A DNA stretch of 64,000 bases from Planctomycetota bacterium (GCA_029260755.1 JAJDCQ010000104.1:59905-123904), one strand, 5' to 3'; shown: positions 45,001-54,853, counted from the first letter of the stretch. Numbers and translations: made by a program. The notes: generated by a model not told the origin, from the letters alone.

Positions 45001-45494
45001 TCGACGTCCCGAAGCAGTCGTACTCGGTCTCGTTCCACCCCGACGCCCGCCGCGTCGCGATCGGCTGCCACGACGGGGCGGCGCGGGTGATCGCGATCGA
45101 TCAGGGCGGGAAGGTGCTGTTCGAGAGCCGGGAGCACGGCAAGGAGGTCCGCGAGGTCGCATGGAGCCCCGACGGGAAGCTCCTCGCCACCGGCGGCGAC
45201 GACCGGTCGGTGCAGATCGTGGACGACGACGGCAAGACGCTCGGCGCGTTCCGCCCATCCAGCCTCTCCCCGGTGCGCGGCCTCGCCTGGAGCGCGAACG
45301 GACGCGCCATCGCGGTATCCGACGCCGACGGCCGCCTCTTCCTGATCCCGGTCGCCGCCCCCGCGACCGGCGTCCAGATCGGGAGCACCGGAGCGGGCGC
45401 CATCCTCGCCGTCGCGTTCTCCGCCGACGGCCGGCGGATCGTCGGCGCGTGCATCGACGGGACGGTCCGGAGCTGGCCGGTGCCAGGACGCTGA
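42084..45494 (+). CDS. Kinase-like protein lacking the catalytic Asp, with Ig-like repeats and WD40 propeller
   Basis: An 1136-residue protein. GTG 42084 has AGGAG 7 nt upstream. N-terminal helical segment (ALGERLVADGHLTRVQLEV, MshEN-like), then a Ser/Thr-kinase fold (about 113-385) with LGRGGMGVVY, Lys143 in VAVKQ, DFG (Asp255) and APE-like APEQ. The catalytic loop reads HRAVKPAN: Ala237 replaces the Asp of HRD, so catalysis should be severely impaired. A membrane helix at about 421-446 (LAAVGGGLLILLVAIALL) is followed by four Ig/cadherin-like repeats each beginning TPP or TAP, with VDDAHP repeated, and from about 850 a WD40 propeller (VAFSPDGKLLVAGGSNG). Probably a membrane receptor with an inactive or atypical kinase. 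A sequencing or assembly error of one base cannot be excluded. Confidence 0.88.
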   Translation: MPPPSPSAEPGPSAADRALGERLVADGHLTRVQLEVCLRLCARPDPDRNHPSLAAILHRQGFTAAAAAPGVAATAAERAELPTIAERPAAVGPRPPANATTNAAADAGKTIDRYVVIDELGRGGMGVVYRAYDPNLDREVAVKQIRNAAAFGESEALVRFHREAKLVARLRHPAIVSVYEAGEHDGLPFIVMDFVRGRSLSEIFRARSMPPPELARVVATLARALQHAHDHGVIHRAVKPANVLLDEDGEPRLLDFGLSRDQGAGSITSPDLVIGSPNFMAPEQADPSLGPIDPRTDVWALGGVLYHGLCGALPFQGESPAQVIKRVLLDDPVPPAEVAPGVPAGLSAIALRCLEKDAARRYPSAAAVAEDLDAVREGRRPSRSSSSGRVRAQRPGSRSGRRSDRAARADPTDPRGPGAAPILAAVGGGLLILLVAIALLGGGRAETPADRSTDDAPALSTGAPTTRAPAAADDAPTPASIELTIDAPADGAVLSRAFVVHGRAPGASIVEAAGASGPVDADGVFRLEIAVAGGDGERALPLLARAADGGEARRSVTIVIDATPPAIALETPADAGAVVGRSLRVRGRVDDAHPRALRIGPAGAPRTGDAELALSPDGRFDATVSLADGADGERTLVLVALDRAGNASAPLRLLVTCDSTAPRITLELGEAAGPLTVETSFALRGRVDDAHPPPTITVGGETVPLTAGRFEASVALAEGANPIDVAATDAAGNAATVSATIHRDTTPPVITAAVPETVGGPDRSLTVAGAVSEPGCTVRVNGDAATMTGTDFEATVRLKSGRNRIRIAATDPAGHAAEEVTATVTYRRSAAGVSKPPSSAKLPGDLGRVGSSSSDLDVSPDGTLVAVASHDGAVHLLSMIDGAAKGRIQVADRPLYSVAFSPDGKLLVAGGSNGSAGVYRVATGERIFATPTSGSQAMVAIDWSPDGRHLATGDQGPLARVWSATDGTRLLRIDVPKQSYSVSFHPDARRVAIGCHDGAARVIAIDQGGKVLFESREHGKEVREVAWSPDGKLLATGGDDRSVQIVDDDGKTLGAFRPSSLSPVRGLAWSANGRAIAVSDADGRLFLIPVAAPATGVQIGSTGAGAILAVAFSADGRRIVGACIDGTVRSWPVPGR

Positions 45495-45577
45495 ATGGCC
45501 CGCGGAACGGGCTGGTCGTCCGGGTCGCCCTCGTAGTAGGCTGAACCGCTCGCCGGCCACGACCGGCGCGGAACGCC

Positions 45578-46858
45578 ATGCAGATCCGAACCCTCGTCCG
45601 CTTCCTCCTCGGCGATCGGGACGCGATCCTCGAGCTGAGCGTCCACGGGTCGACTCTCCTGTGGGTCGGGCTGCCGCTCGCCCTGTCGGCCGTCGTCGCG
45701 CAGGTCTGGGACGAGGCCTACCTCCTCGGCGAGCCGACCGCGTTCATCGTTCCGATCCTCCGGAGCGTCCTCGTCGCGGGCATCCTCGTCGCGTCGGTGC
45801 TCCCGCTCGCGCTGCGCCGAGGCTGGGCCGGCGAGCCCGGCGACGCGTTCGCGCTGATCCTCGGGATGCTCTGGCTGACGGCGCCGCTGTCGTGGATCCA
45901 CATCGTCGCGTTCGACCGCCTCGCCGAAGGCAAGGCGGCCGTCTACCCGGCGCTCCTGATCGCCGTCTCGCTGACGGCGTGGCGGGCGCTCATCATCACG
46001 CGCGTGGTCGACGTCCTCTTCGGCGCCGGCCGCCTCGCCCTCCTCCCGGTCCTCCTCGTCTTCGACCTGGCGCTCCTGGCGACGGTCGCGGCGCCCGGGC
46101 CGATGGTGGCCGTGCCCGGCGGCCCCGCCCAGGCGACGATCGTCCGGTGGCTCGCCGGGATCGAGCTTCAGCTCGCCGCCGGCGCGACGGTCACCGCGGC
46201 GCTCCTGATCATCGCGTGGCTCTTCGTCTTCACCCGCTCGGAGGCGGAGTGGGAGGCGCCGCGCGAGTTGACCGAGCTGAACGAGCGCGAGCCGGTCGAG
46301 AGCGCCGAGGTGCGCGGCGTGGCGATCCTCGCGGTCGTCCTCGCCATCGCCACCCTCGTCATCACCCAGGACGAGCAGCGCCTGCGCTCCCAGGCCGAGG
46401 CCGACTTCCGGGCCGGCCGCGCCGCCGCGGCGCTCGATCAGATGGCGAGCCACGGCCGAGAGGCCTACCCGCCCGGCTGGTCGCCGCCCGTCATCCACGC
46501 CGCCCCGAAGACGGCGGAGGAGCTGCGGATCCTCGTCGACTGCGCCGAGGCGATGGCCGACGGCGTGCCCGACTCGTGGGCGACGTCGGGCTACCGCGAG
46601 CGCATCCAGGAGCTGGTCGAGTCGGGCGTCGTCCTCGACCCCGACCCCGACGACCCCGAGAGCCTCGAGGCGACGAACCGTCTCCTGAAGATCCTGCCGG
46701 CCCTCCCCTGGGGGCTCTGGCTGATCGAGACCCACCAAGATGCGTTCCGGCGCCTCGAGCTTCTCCCCGAGGGGGCGATCGACCGGGACGCCCTCGCGGC
46801 CGCCCTCGGGTCGGTCACGCCGCCGCCGCGCGACGGGGACGACGGGGGCGGAGACTGA
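45578..46858 (+). CDS. Multi-pass membrane protein
   Basis: A 426-residue membrane protein with about six helices in residues 25-260 (for example STLLWVGLPLALSAVVAQVW, AFALILGMLWLTAPLSWIHI, VRGVAILAVVLAIATLVI), followed by a helical 170-residue soluble tail containing DCAEAMADGVPDSW and ending in Asp/Gly repeats. The first five helices recall a YIP1-like arrangement, but I see no diagnostic motif. Its TGA overlaps the next ATG (TGATG), so it is co-translated with the YjbR-receiver fusion. Function unknown. Confidence 0.8.
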   Translation: MQIRTLVRFLLGDRDAILELSVHGSTLLWVGLPLALSAVVAQVWDEAYLLGEPTAFIVPILRSVLVAGILVASVLPLALRRGWAGEPGDAFALILGMLWLTAPLSWIHIVAFDRLAEGKAAVYPALLIAVSLTAWRALIITRVVDVLFGAGRLALLPVLLVFDLALLATVAAPGPMVAVPGGPAQATIVRWLAGIELQLAAGATVTAALLIIAWLFVFTRSEAEWEAPRELTELNEREPVESAEVRGVAILAVVLAIATLVITQDEQRLRSQAEADFRAGRAAAALDQMASHGREAYPPGWSPPVIHAAPKTAEELRILVDCAEAMADGVPDSWATSGYRERIQELVESGVVLDPDPDDPESLEATNRLLKILPALPWGLWLIETHQDAFRRLELLPEGAIDRDALAAALGSVTPPPRDGDDGGGD

Positions 46859-47703
46859 TGCCGAAGCGCCCCGCCCTCGACGCGGCCGAGCGCGCCGTCC
46901 GCGGCGCCGCCCTCGCCTACCCCGAGGCCTACGAGGAGACGCCCTGGGGGCACCCCGCCTTCAAGGTCCGGAACAAGGGCTTCCTCTACATGAGCCGCGA
47001 TCCGGCCGAGGATCGCTTCTCGATGAGCGCGAAGCTGCCGTCGAGTCACGTCATGGCCGTCGGGCTGCCGTTCGCGGAGCCGACCGGCTACGGTCTCGGC
47101 AAGAGCGGCTGGGTGAGCGCGACGTTCCGCGGCGCCGAGAAGCCGCCGGTCGAGCTCCTGCTCGAGTGGATCGACGAGAGCTACCGCGCGATCGCGCCGA
47201 AGCGCCTCGTGAAGACGCTCGACGGCGACGGCCCCGAGGGCGGCGCCATCGTCTCGGCGAAGAAGCGGGCGACCGCCGCGACGAAGGCCGGTGCCAAGTC
47301 GAAGACCAAGGCGAAGGCGAAAGCGAACGTCAGCCGACGCGTCCGGGAGTCGGTGCTGGTCATCAGCACCGACGCCAAGCGCGTCGAGCGCGCCCAGGCC
47401 TCGCTCGACGAGCACGGCTTCGAGACCCAGTGGGCCCCGCCGGACGAGGAAGCGCTCGTCGAGGGCACCCGGCGGCGTCCGGCAGCCATCGTGATCGACC
47501 TCGGCCGACGCGCGCCTGCCGGCCTCGAGCTCGCGGCGATGATCGACGCGACCGATCTTCGTGAGGTGCCCCTCGCCTTCGCGGGAGCGCGCGACGCGAA
47601 GACCGAGCGCCGCGCCCGTTCCATCGGCGCGGGCCCGGTCCTCGTCTCGCGCCGCCCGCCCGGCGACCCCGCGTTCGCCCGCGCCCTGGCCGAGCGCCTC
47701 TGA
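46858..47703 (+). CDS. YjbR/MmcQ-like domain fused to receiver-like domain
   Basis: A 281-residue two-domain protein. Residues 1-125 match the YjbR/MmcQ DNA-binding-like fold (YPEAYEETPWGHPAFKVRNK, SAKLPSSHVMAVGLPF, GWVSATFRG). A Lys/Ala-rich linker (about 140-163) follows. Residues about 165-281 look like a response-regulator receiver: VLVISTD at the first strand, AIVIDLGRR carrying a possible phosphoacceptor Asp, and a final VLVSRRPPG where the usual switch Lys is Arg. Start and stop are coupled on both sides: TGATG with the membrane gene and TGA-ATG with the kinase. Function unknown. Confidence 0.8.
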   Translation: MPKRPALDAAERAVRGAALAYPEAYEETPWGHPAFKVRNKGFLYMSRDPAEDRFSMSAKLPSSHVMAVGLPFAEPTGYGLGKSGWVSATFRGAEKPPVELLLEWIDESYRAIAPKRLVKTLDGDGPEGGAIVSAKKRATAATKAGAKSKTKAKAKANVSRRVRESVLVISTDAKRVERAQASLDEHGFETQWAPPDEEALVEGTRRRPAAIVIDLGRRAPAGLELAAMIDATDLREVPLAFAGARDAKTERRARSIGAGPVLVSRRPPGDPAFARALAERL

Positions 47704-50013
47704 ATGCGGCTCCCGCCCGGGATCCGCGTGGGACCCTACGCGATCGAGGCGTTCGCCGGATCGGGCGCGAGCGGGACGGTCTACCGGGCCCGCCACGTCG
47801 AGACCGACGCGGCGGTCGCCCTGAAGCTGCTCGACCTGCCCGCGTTCGGCGACGAGGAGGACGACCGGCGGCGCCGCCGCCGGTTCGCGGCCGAGGCCCA
47901 CGCCCTCGCCCGCCTCGAGAGGCACCCGCACGTGGTCGGCGTCCACGCGGCCGGCCTCCTCGGCGAGCGGGTGCCGTGGATCGCGCTCGAGTGGATGCCG
48001 GGCGGCTCGCTCCGCGAGCGGATGGCCGCCGGCGCGATCGCGCCGCGCGAGGGGCTCGAGATCGGCGTGAAGCTCGCGAGCGCGCTCGCGCACCTGCACG
48101 ACGCGGCGATCCTCCATCGCGACGTGAAGCCCGAGAACGTCCTCTTCGACGACGCCGGCGAGCCGCGCCTCGGCGACTTCGGCGTCGTCCGCGACGAGGC
48201 CGACCTCGCCGAGCACGCGACCCGGACCGGCGCGATCGTCGGGACGCCGGCCTACCTCGCGCCGGAGGGCTTCGGCGGCGCCGACACCGCCTGGGGGCCG
48301 TGGACCGACATCTGGTCGCTCGGCGTGCTCCTCCACGAGGCGTGGACCGGGCGGCGCCCGTTCGACGGCGACTCGCTCCCCGAGCTCTTCCGGGCGGTGC
48401 AGAAGACCGAGCCGGCATCGCTGCGGCGGAGCGTCCCCGAGCTCCCCCGCGACGCCGAGCTGATCTGCCGCAAGGCGCTCGAGAAGGACCCCGTCCTTCG
48501 CTATCGCCGCGCGGCCGCGATCGAGGAGGACCTCCGGACGGTGCTCGCCGGCGGGTCGGTCGTCTCGCTCGGCGTCTCGCGCGCGACCCGCGTCGTCCGC
48601 CTCGTCGAGCGGTCGCTCGGCCCGCGCGGGGCGGCGGCCCTGGCGCTCCTCGCGATCTCGCTCGCCACGCTCGTCTGGGCGCTCGGCGGCGCGCTCCTGT
48701 GGGCCGGTCGCCCCCCCGACGCGGCCGACGCGACGGCGCGCGAGGGCGACGCGGGCGGCGCTCGCCCGTCGCCGGCGTCGAACGGCGACGCCGCGTGGCT
48801 GCGCGCGGAGCACGCCGTCGCCGCCGCCGTCCGCGCCCCCGACCCGACGACCGTCTCGGCGGCGACCGCGGCCCTCGCGACGCTCGCGCCGCTCGCCGTC
48901 CCGGGCGGGGCGCCGCCGGGCGAAGGCTCGCGCGGCAGCGGCCAGGCGCTCCGGCGGGCGCTCGAGCGCGCCGTCTACGAGGAGCTCGAGGTGCTCGTGG
49001 CCGACCTGCTCGGCGGGATCGCGGTCGGCCGCCACATCAGCCACGAGCCGGCGACCTACGAGCAGGTCGAGACGGCGCTGACGACCCTCGCCGCGCTCGG
49101 GCCGCTCCGGACGCCGCCCCCCTCGCCGCTCGACCGTTCGCTCGCGGCGATCGGAGCGCTCCTCGACGACGCCGACATCCCCGACGAGTCGCGTCCCCTC
49201 CGGGTGCGGCGCGACCTCGTCGTCGAGGAGCTCCGCCTGGTCAACCTCGACATCCACCTCCTGCGGCACAGAGACCCCGAGGCGGAGACCGACGTGGACG
49301 AGCGGCACTTCTCGGCGATCGTCCTGGCGAAGGCGTGCCAGGTCTCCCGCTGGCGCCACGAGCGGGAGCATCGCCGAGCCGTCCACGCCTGCCCGCTCCT
49401 CGCCGAGGGCCTCGCCCTCGCCGACCGCTCGCTCGCGATCGTCCCGACGCACGCCCCCGCCCGCCTCGAGCGGGCGAAGATGCTCGACGCCCGCGGCGCC
49501 CCCGCCCCGGCCGTCCGGGCCGAGCTGCGCCGGCTCCAGGCCGACGTCTCGGCCGAGGCGGCGACCGCGCCGGGGAGCGACCTGGCCGCGCGACGCTTCA
49601 AGGAGACCCGTGCGGCGCGCGTCCTCCGCGACTCGGCGCGGCTGCGGCTGCGTCTGTTCGTCGAGGGAGGCCGCGCCGACCCGAGCCTCGTCGACGAGGC
49701 GCTCGCCGACGTCTGGCTCGCGGCGACCATCGGCGGCAAGCACGCCCAGGAGCTCCAGGTGATGGTGGGGTTCCACATCGACGGGGGACGCCCCGAGGCC
49801 GCGATCGAGGTGCTCGAGCGAGCGGCCGAGGAGTGGCCGTGGGACTGGCGGATCCAGGAGGCGCTCGCCCTGGTGTTCCTCCGGCTCGGGCGAGACGAGG
49901 AGGCGGCCGCCCACGCCGAGCGCGCCCGCGCCTTCCCCGGGCTGACGGCCGGCGAGAAGCGCTCGCTCCAGGCGCTCCACGAGCGCGCCCGGCGCGGCGC
50001 CGGCAGCCGCTGA
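47704..50013 (+). CDS. Transmembrane Ser/Thr protein kinase with helical C-terminal region
   Basis: A 769-residue Hanks-type kinase. Kinase domain residues 9-275: Gly loop AGSGASGTVY, Lys41 in VALKLL, HRDVKPEN with Asp140, GDFGVV (DFG), APE-like APEG. A membrane helix lies at about 315-338 (AALALLAISLATLVWALGGA). The extracytoplasmic part is helical, with TPR-like units near 560-750 (AEGLALADRSLAIVPTHAPA, RPEAAIEVLERAAEEWPWDW). The gene follows the YjbR fusion with no gap. All catalytic residues are present, so it should be active. Confidence 0.92.
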   Translation: MRLPPGIRVGPYAIEAFAGSGASGTVYRARHVETDAAVALKLLDLPAFGDEEDDRRRRRRFAAEAHALARLERHPHVVGVHAAGLLGERVPWIALEWMPGGSLRERMAAGAIAPREGLEIGVKLASALAHLHDAAILHRDVKPENVLFDDAGEPRLGDFGVVRDEADLAEHATRTGAIVGTPAYLAPEGFGGADTAWGPWTDIWSLGVLLHEAWTGRRPFDGDSLPELFRAVQKTEPASLRRSVPELPRDAELICRKALEKDPVLRYRRAAAIEEDLRTVLAGGSVVSLGVSRATRVVRLVERSLGPRGAAALALLAISLATLVWALGGALLWAGRPPDAADATAREGDAGGARPSPASNGDAAWLRAEHAVAAAVRAPDPTTVSAATAALATLAPLAVPGGAPPGEGSRGSGQALRRALERAVYEELEVLVADLLGGIAVGRHISHEPATYEQVETALTTLAALGPLRTPPPSPLDRSLAAIGALLDDADIPDESRPLRVRRDLVVEELRLVNLDIHLLRHRDPEAETDVDERHFSAIVLAKACQVSRWRHEREHRRAVHACPLLAEGLALADRSLAIVPTHAPARLERAKMLDARGAPAPAVRAELRRLQADVSAEAATAPGSDLAARRFKETRAARVLRDSARLRLRLFVEGGRADPSLVDEALADVWLAATIGGKHAQELQVMVGFHIDGGRPEAAIEVLERAAEEWPWDWRIQEALALVFLRLGRDEEAAAHAERARAFPGLTAGEKRSLQALHERARRGAGSR

Positions 50014-50054
50014 CCGAGACGGTCGATCGGCCCGAGCCCGGGCCCGGGGCGGTC

Positions 50055-50083
50055 TTGGCGAAAGCCCCGCCAGGCCTTATAGT
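50055..50083 (+). promoter_or_regulatory. Sigma-70-like promoter for the VOC-boxC-boxB operon
   Basis: TTGGCG, 17 nt, TATAGT, about 60 nt before the GTG of the VOC gene. Five of six -10 positions match consensus. Confidence 0.65.
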
Positions 50084-50143
50084 AGGCCCCTTCTGCGGTC
50101 CCGGGCGACCGGGCCCTAACCCCAAGCAGAGGAGGGGGATCCC

Positions 50144-50527
50144 GTGATCACGAGCGGCATCGTCACCGTCATGGTGAGCGACCTGCCCCGGTCGGTTCGG
50201 TTCTACACCGAGACGCTCGGGCTCGCGCTCGGGATCCACGTTCCCGGCTGGGCGGAGGTGAAGACGCCCGAAGGCTTCACGATCGGGCTTCACCCTCAAG
50301 GCGAGCACACGGCCGAGGCGGGCGCCCGCGGCGCGATCAGCGTCGGGCTCGGTGTCGACAGCGTCGACGACGCGATGGCGACCCTCCGCGACCGCGGCGT
50401 GAGCTTCCGGGGCGAGCCGATCGTCAGCCCGCCGGTGAAGCTCGCCTTCTTCGGTGACCCCGACGGGAACGACCTCTACCTCTGCGAGCAACTCGGCGAC
50501 GGGGCCCCCGGCCCCGAGGGAGCATGA
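50144..50527 (+). CDS. VOC (glyoxalase/dioxygenase fold) protein
   Basis: A 127-residue vicinal-oxygen-chelate protein with the paired beta-alpha-beta fold: VTVMVSDLPRSVRFYTETLG at the N-terminus and KLAFFGDPDGNDLYLCEQ at the C-terminus, the latter with the metal-ligand Glu region. Its GTG follows AGAGGAGGGGGAT. ATGA overlap with boxC shows co-translation. It may be an epimerase, lyase or binding protein for the benzoyl-CoA pathway or for an unrelated intermediate; the substrate is not set by sequence. Confidence 0.85.
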   Translation: MITSGIVTVMVSDLPRSVRFYTETLGLALGIHVPGWAEVKTPEGFTIGLHPQGEHTAEAGARGAISVGLGVDSVDDAMATLRDRGVSFRGEPIVSPPVKLAFFGDPDGNDLYLCEQLGDGAPGPEGA

Positions 50528-52224
50528 GCCCCGTGGGCGACCGGCCGATCAGCTTCGAGACTCATCCCGACCGCTACCGTCACTGGAAGCTCGAGCTCGA
50601 CGACTACGTCGCGCGGCTGACGATGGACGTGCGCGAGAACGAGCCGCTCGACGAGGGCTACGAGCTCAAGCTCAACAGCTACGACCTCGGCGTCGACATC
50701 GAGCTCGCCGACGCGGTCCGTCGCCTCCGCTTCGAGCACCCCGAGATCCGGGTGATCGTGATCTCCAGCGCGAAGGACCGCGTGTTCTGCGCCGGCGCGA
50801 ACATCAAGATGCTCGGCTCGAGCACGCACGGGTTCAAGGTGAACTTCTGCAAGTTCACGAACGAGACCCGCCTCGCGATCGAGGACGCGAGCAGGAGCTC
50901 GGGGCAGCACTGGATCTGCGCCGCGACCGGCACGACGGCCGGCGGCGGCTACGAGCTCGCCCTCGCCTGCGACGAGATCCTCCTCATCGATGATGGGAGC
51001 TCCGCGGTGAGCCTCCCCGAGGTTCCGCTCCTCGGCGTCCTCCCCGGGACCGGCGGGCTCACCCGCCTCGTCGACAAGCGCCTCGTCCGGCGCGACCGCG
51101 CCGACGTCTTCTGCACGGTCGCCGAGGGCATCAAGGGCAAGCGGGCGCTCCAGTGGGGCCTCGTCGACGGGATCGCGACCAAGAGCAAGTTCGAGGGCCT
51201 CGTCAAGGATCGCTGCGACGCGGCGCTCGCCCAGCCGGCGATCGAGGGCCGCGTCGACCCGGGCGTCGCCCTGCCGGCCCTCGAGCCGACCGTCGAGGAC
51301 GACTCCATCGCCTATCGGCACGTCACGGTCGCCATCGACCGCGCCGGGCGGAAGGCGACGCTGACGATCGCCGGGCCCGACGACGACTACCCCAAGACGG
51401 CCGACGAGATCCTCGAGGCCGGCTCCGACCTCTGGCACCTCCGCGCGGTCCGGGAGCTCGACGACGCGCTCCTGCGCCTGCGCTTCTCCGAGCCCGAGGT
51501 CGGCCTCGTCCTGGTCAAGACGACGGGCGATCCGGGCGCCGTCGTCCGGGCCGACCACGCGCTCCACGCCGCCAACTCGTGGTTCAGCCGCGAGGTGCTC
51601 CTCCTCGTCGCCGAGGTGCTCCGGCGCTACGATTGCACCGCGAAGAGCTTCTTCGCGCTGATCGAGCCGGGGAGCGCCTTCGCGGGGACGCTGGTCGAGT
51701 TGGCGCTCGGCGCCGACCGCGCCTACGCCCTCGACGACCCCGACGACGCGCCCTCGATCCGGCTCTCGAGCCTCAACGCCGGCGCCCTGCCGATGACCCA
51801 CGGGCTCAACCGGATCCAGGTGCGGCACCTCAAGCACCCCGAGAAGGCGGCCGAGCTCGCCGCGGCGGCGGCGATGAGTCGCCTCCCCGGCGACATGGGG
51901 ACGAGCGCGGCCGCCGAGGTCCAGTTCGACCCCGAGTCGGCCGAGGAGGCCGGGATCGTCACGATCGCGGCCGACGAGATCGACTACGAGGACGAGGTCC
52001 GCCTCGCGATCGAGGAGCGGGTGAGCCTCTCGCCCGACGCCCTCACCGGGATGGAGGCGAACCTCCGCTTCCCCGGCGCGGAGACGATGGAGACGAAGAT
52101 CTTCGGTCGCCTCTCCGCGTGGCAGAACTGGATCTTCCAGCGGCCGAACGCGGTCGGCGAGCGCGGCGCGCTCACCGTCTACGGCGAGCCGCAGCGACCG
52201 AGCTTCCAGTGGTCCCGCACCTGA
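50524..52224 (+). CDS. boxC: 2,3-epoxybenzoyl-CoA dihydrolase (BoxC)
   Basis: Cleaves the ring epoxide of 2,3-epoxybenzoyl-CoA, releasing formate, in the aerobic benzoyl-CoA (Box) pathway. The 566-residue length and two crotonase-like halves match BoxC: first half with VIVISSAKDRVFCAGANIKM (oxyanion strand), GQHWICAATGTTAGGGYELA and VSLPEVPLLGVLPGTGGLTR; second half with SAFAGTLVELALGADRAYAL. Ends with GEPQRPSFQWSRT, which fits the family. ATGA overlap with the VOC gene; boxB follows after 60 nt. Confidence 0.94.
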   Translation: MSPVGDRPISFETHPDRYRHWKLELDDYVARLTMDVRENEPLDEGYELKLNSYDLGVDIELADAVRRLRFEHPEIRVIVISSAKDRVFCAGANIKMLGSSTHGFKVNFCKFTNETRLAIEDASRSSGQHWICAATGTTAGGGYELALACDEILLIDDGSSAVSLPEVPLLGVLPGTGGLTRLVDKRLVRRDRADVFCTVAEGIKGKRALQWGLVDGIATKSKFEGLVKDRCDAALAQPAIEGRVDPGVALPALEPTVEDDSIAYRHVTVAIDRAGRKATLTIAGPDDDYPKTADEILEAGSDLWHLRAVRELDDALLRLRFSEPEVGLVLVKTTGDPGAVVRADHALHAANSWFSREVLLLVAEVLRRYDCTAKSFFALIEPGSAFAGTLVELALGADRAYALDDPDDAPSIRLSSLNAGALPMTHGLNRIQVRHLKHPEKAAELAAAAAMSRLPGDMGTSAAAEVQFDPESAEEAGIVTIAADEIDYEDEVRLAIEERVSLSPDALTGMEANLRFPGAETMETKIFGRLSAWQNWIFQRPNAVGERGALTVYGEPQRPSFQWSRT

Positions 52225-52284
52225 CCGAGCCGCCGAATCGGCTGACCCGACCGGCCGCCCCGACCCGCACCAGAAGGAACACGC

Positions 52285-53697
<1,413 letters not shown>

Positions 53698-53709
53698 GAA
53701 GGGCGCTCG

Positions 53710-53912
53710 GCTTCGCCTTCGGCGAAGGGGATGGAACCACGGAGGCACGGAGTCACGGAGAAGCCACCGGACTCGCCTTCAGCCTCCGCGGAGACCGCCC
53801 TTCCGACACCCGACTCGTTCACCCATCGCTCGATCACGAGAGTGATGCGGCCCGACCCGTGATCCTCCGTGCCTCCGTGTCTCCGTGGTTCCATCCATCG
53901 CCGAAGGCGAAC
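53710..53912. repeat. Inverted-repeat element, ACGGAG type (copy C)
   Basis: Arms: CCACGGAGGCACGGAGTCAC on the left, CTCCGTGCCTCCGTGTCTCC on the right, flanked by CTTCGCCTTCGGCGAAG (53711-53727) and TCGCCGAAGGCGA. Starts 13 nt after boxB and ends about 6 nt before the next ATG, so it would form the leader of that gene. The core differs from copies at 31907 and 63593. Confidence 0.75.
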
Positions 53913-53917
53913 CCGCC

Positions 53918-54853
53918 ATGCCCGAGAGCAAGAGCAGGCGCAAGCGCGTCGTCTCACTGATCGCGAGCAGCACCGAGATCGTCTGGGCGCTCGGCTGCGC
54001 CGACTGGCTCGTCGGCGTCAGCCACGAGTGCGACCACCCGCCCGAGGTCGCCTCGCTCCCGCGGTGCACCGAGGCGAAGATCGACGCGGGCGCGAGCGCG
54101 GCCGAGATCGACCGGCAGGTGAAGGACGCCTGCAAGGACGCCCTCAGCGTCTACCGGGTCGACGCGAAGCTGCTCGACGAGCTCGCCCCCGACGTGATCG
54201 TCACCCAGGACCAGTGCGAGGTGTGCGCCGTCAGCCTCCGCGACGTCGAGGCGGCCGTCTGCGAGCTCGTCTCGAGCCGGCCGGCGATCGTGACGTGCAA
54301 GCCCGACGCCCTCGAGGACGTCTGGAACGACATCGCGCGGATCGCCGAGGGCCTCGGCGTCCCCGAGCGGGGCGTCGAGACGATCGCGCGCCTGAAGGGC
54401 CGGATGGCGGAGATCGAGGAGCGAGCCGCCGCCCTGACCGATCGCCCCCGGATCGCCTGCATCGAGTGGCAGGACCCGCTCATGGCGGCCGGCAACTGGA
54501 TGCCGGAGCTCGTCGCCATGGCGGGCGGAGAGAACATCTTCGGCGAGGCCGGCAAGCACAGCCCGTGGATGGAGTGGGAGGAGCTGCGCGGCGCCGACCC
54601 CGACGTGATCGCGGTGATCCCCTGCGGCTTCGACATCCCCCGCACCCGGTCCGAGATGGCGCCGCTCCTCGCGAAGCCCGGCTGGGATGGGCTCGCCGCC
54701 GTGAAGGCGGGTCGAGTCTTCCTCGCCGACGGCAACCGCTTCTTCAACCGACCCGGACCGCGGCTCGTCGAGAGCCTCGAGATGCTCGCCGAGTTGCTCC
54801 ATCCCGAGACGTTCGCCTTCGGCCACGAAGGGGACGGCTGGGTGCGCCTGTAG
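53918..54853 (+). CDS. BtuF-like cobalamin/iron-complex binding protein, no signal peptide
   Basis: A 311-residue periplasmic-binding-protein fold (Peripla_BP_2). N-terminus RVVSLIASSTEIVWALGC and GVSHECDHP are BtuF-like. The segment VTQDQCEVCAVS matches an orphan BtuF-related family I recall lacking signal peptides. FWEDP-like IEWQDPLMAAGNWMPEL is typical of cobalamin-binding members. There is no signal peptide, so it may be cytoplasmic or be exported by another route. No ABC permease or ATPase is adjacent. The ATG lies right after a repeat element, leaving no ordinary ribosome site. Confidence 0.85.
   Translation: MPESKSRRKRVVSLIASSTEIVWALGCADWLVGVSHECDHPPEVASLPRCTEAKIDAGASAAEIDRQVKDACKDALSVYRVDAKLLDELAPDVIVTQDQCEVCAVSLRDVEAAVCELVSSRPAIVTCKPDALEDVWNDIARIAEGLGVPERGVETIARLKGRMAEIEERAAALTDRPRIACIEWQDPLMAAGNWMPELVAMAGGENIFGEAGKHSPWMEWEELRGADPDVIAVIPCGFDIPRTRSEMAPLLAKPGWDGLAAVKAGRVFLADGNRFFNRPGPRLVESLEMLAELLHPETFAFGHEGDGWVRL

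Noticed and set aside
42060..45560. 1166-codon open frame on the minus strand
   Set aside because: Antisense to the kinase-like/WD40 gene; composition is Arg/Asp/Gly-rich with no domain or signal.
46591..49980. 1129-codon open frame on the minus strand
   Set aside because: Antisense to the YjbR-receiver fusion and the 47704 kinase; no domain visible.
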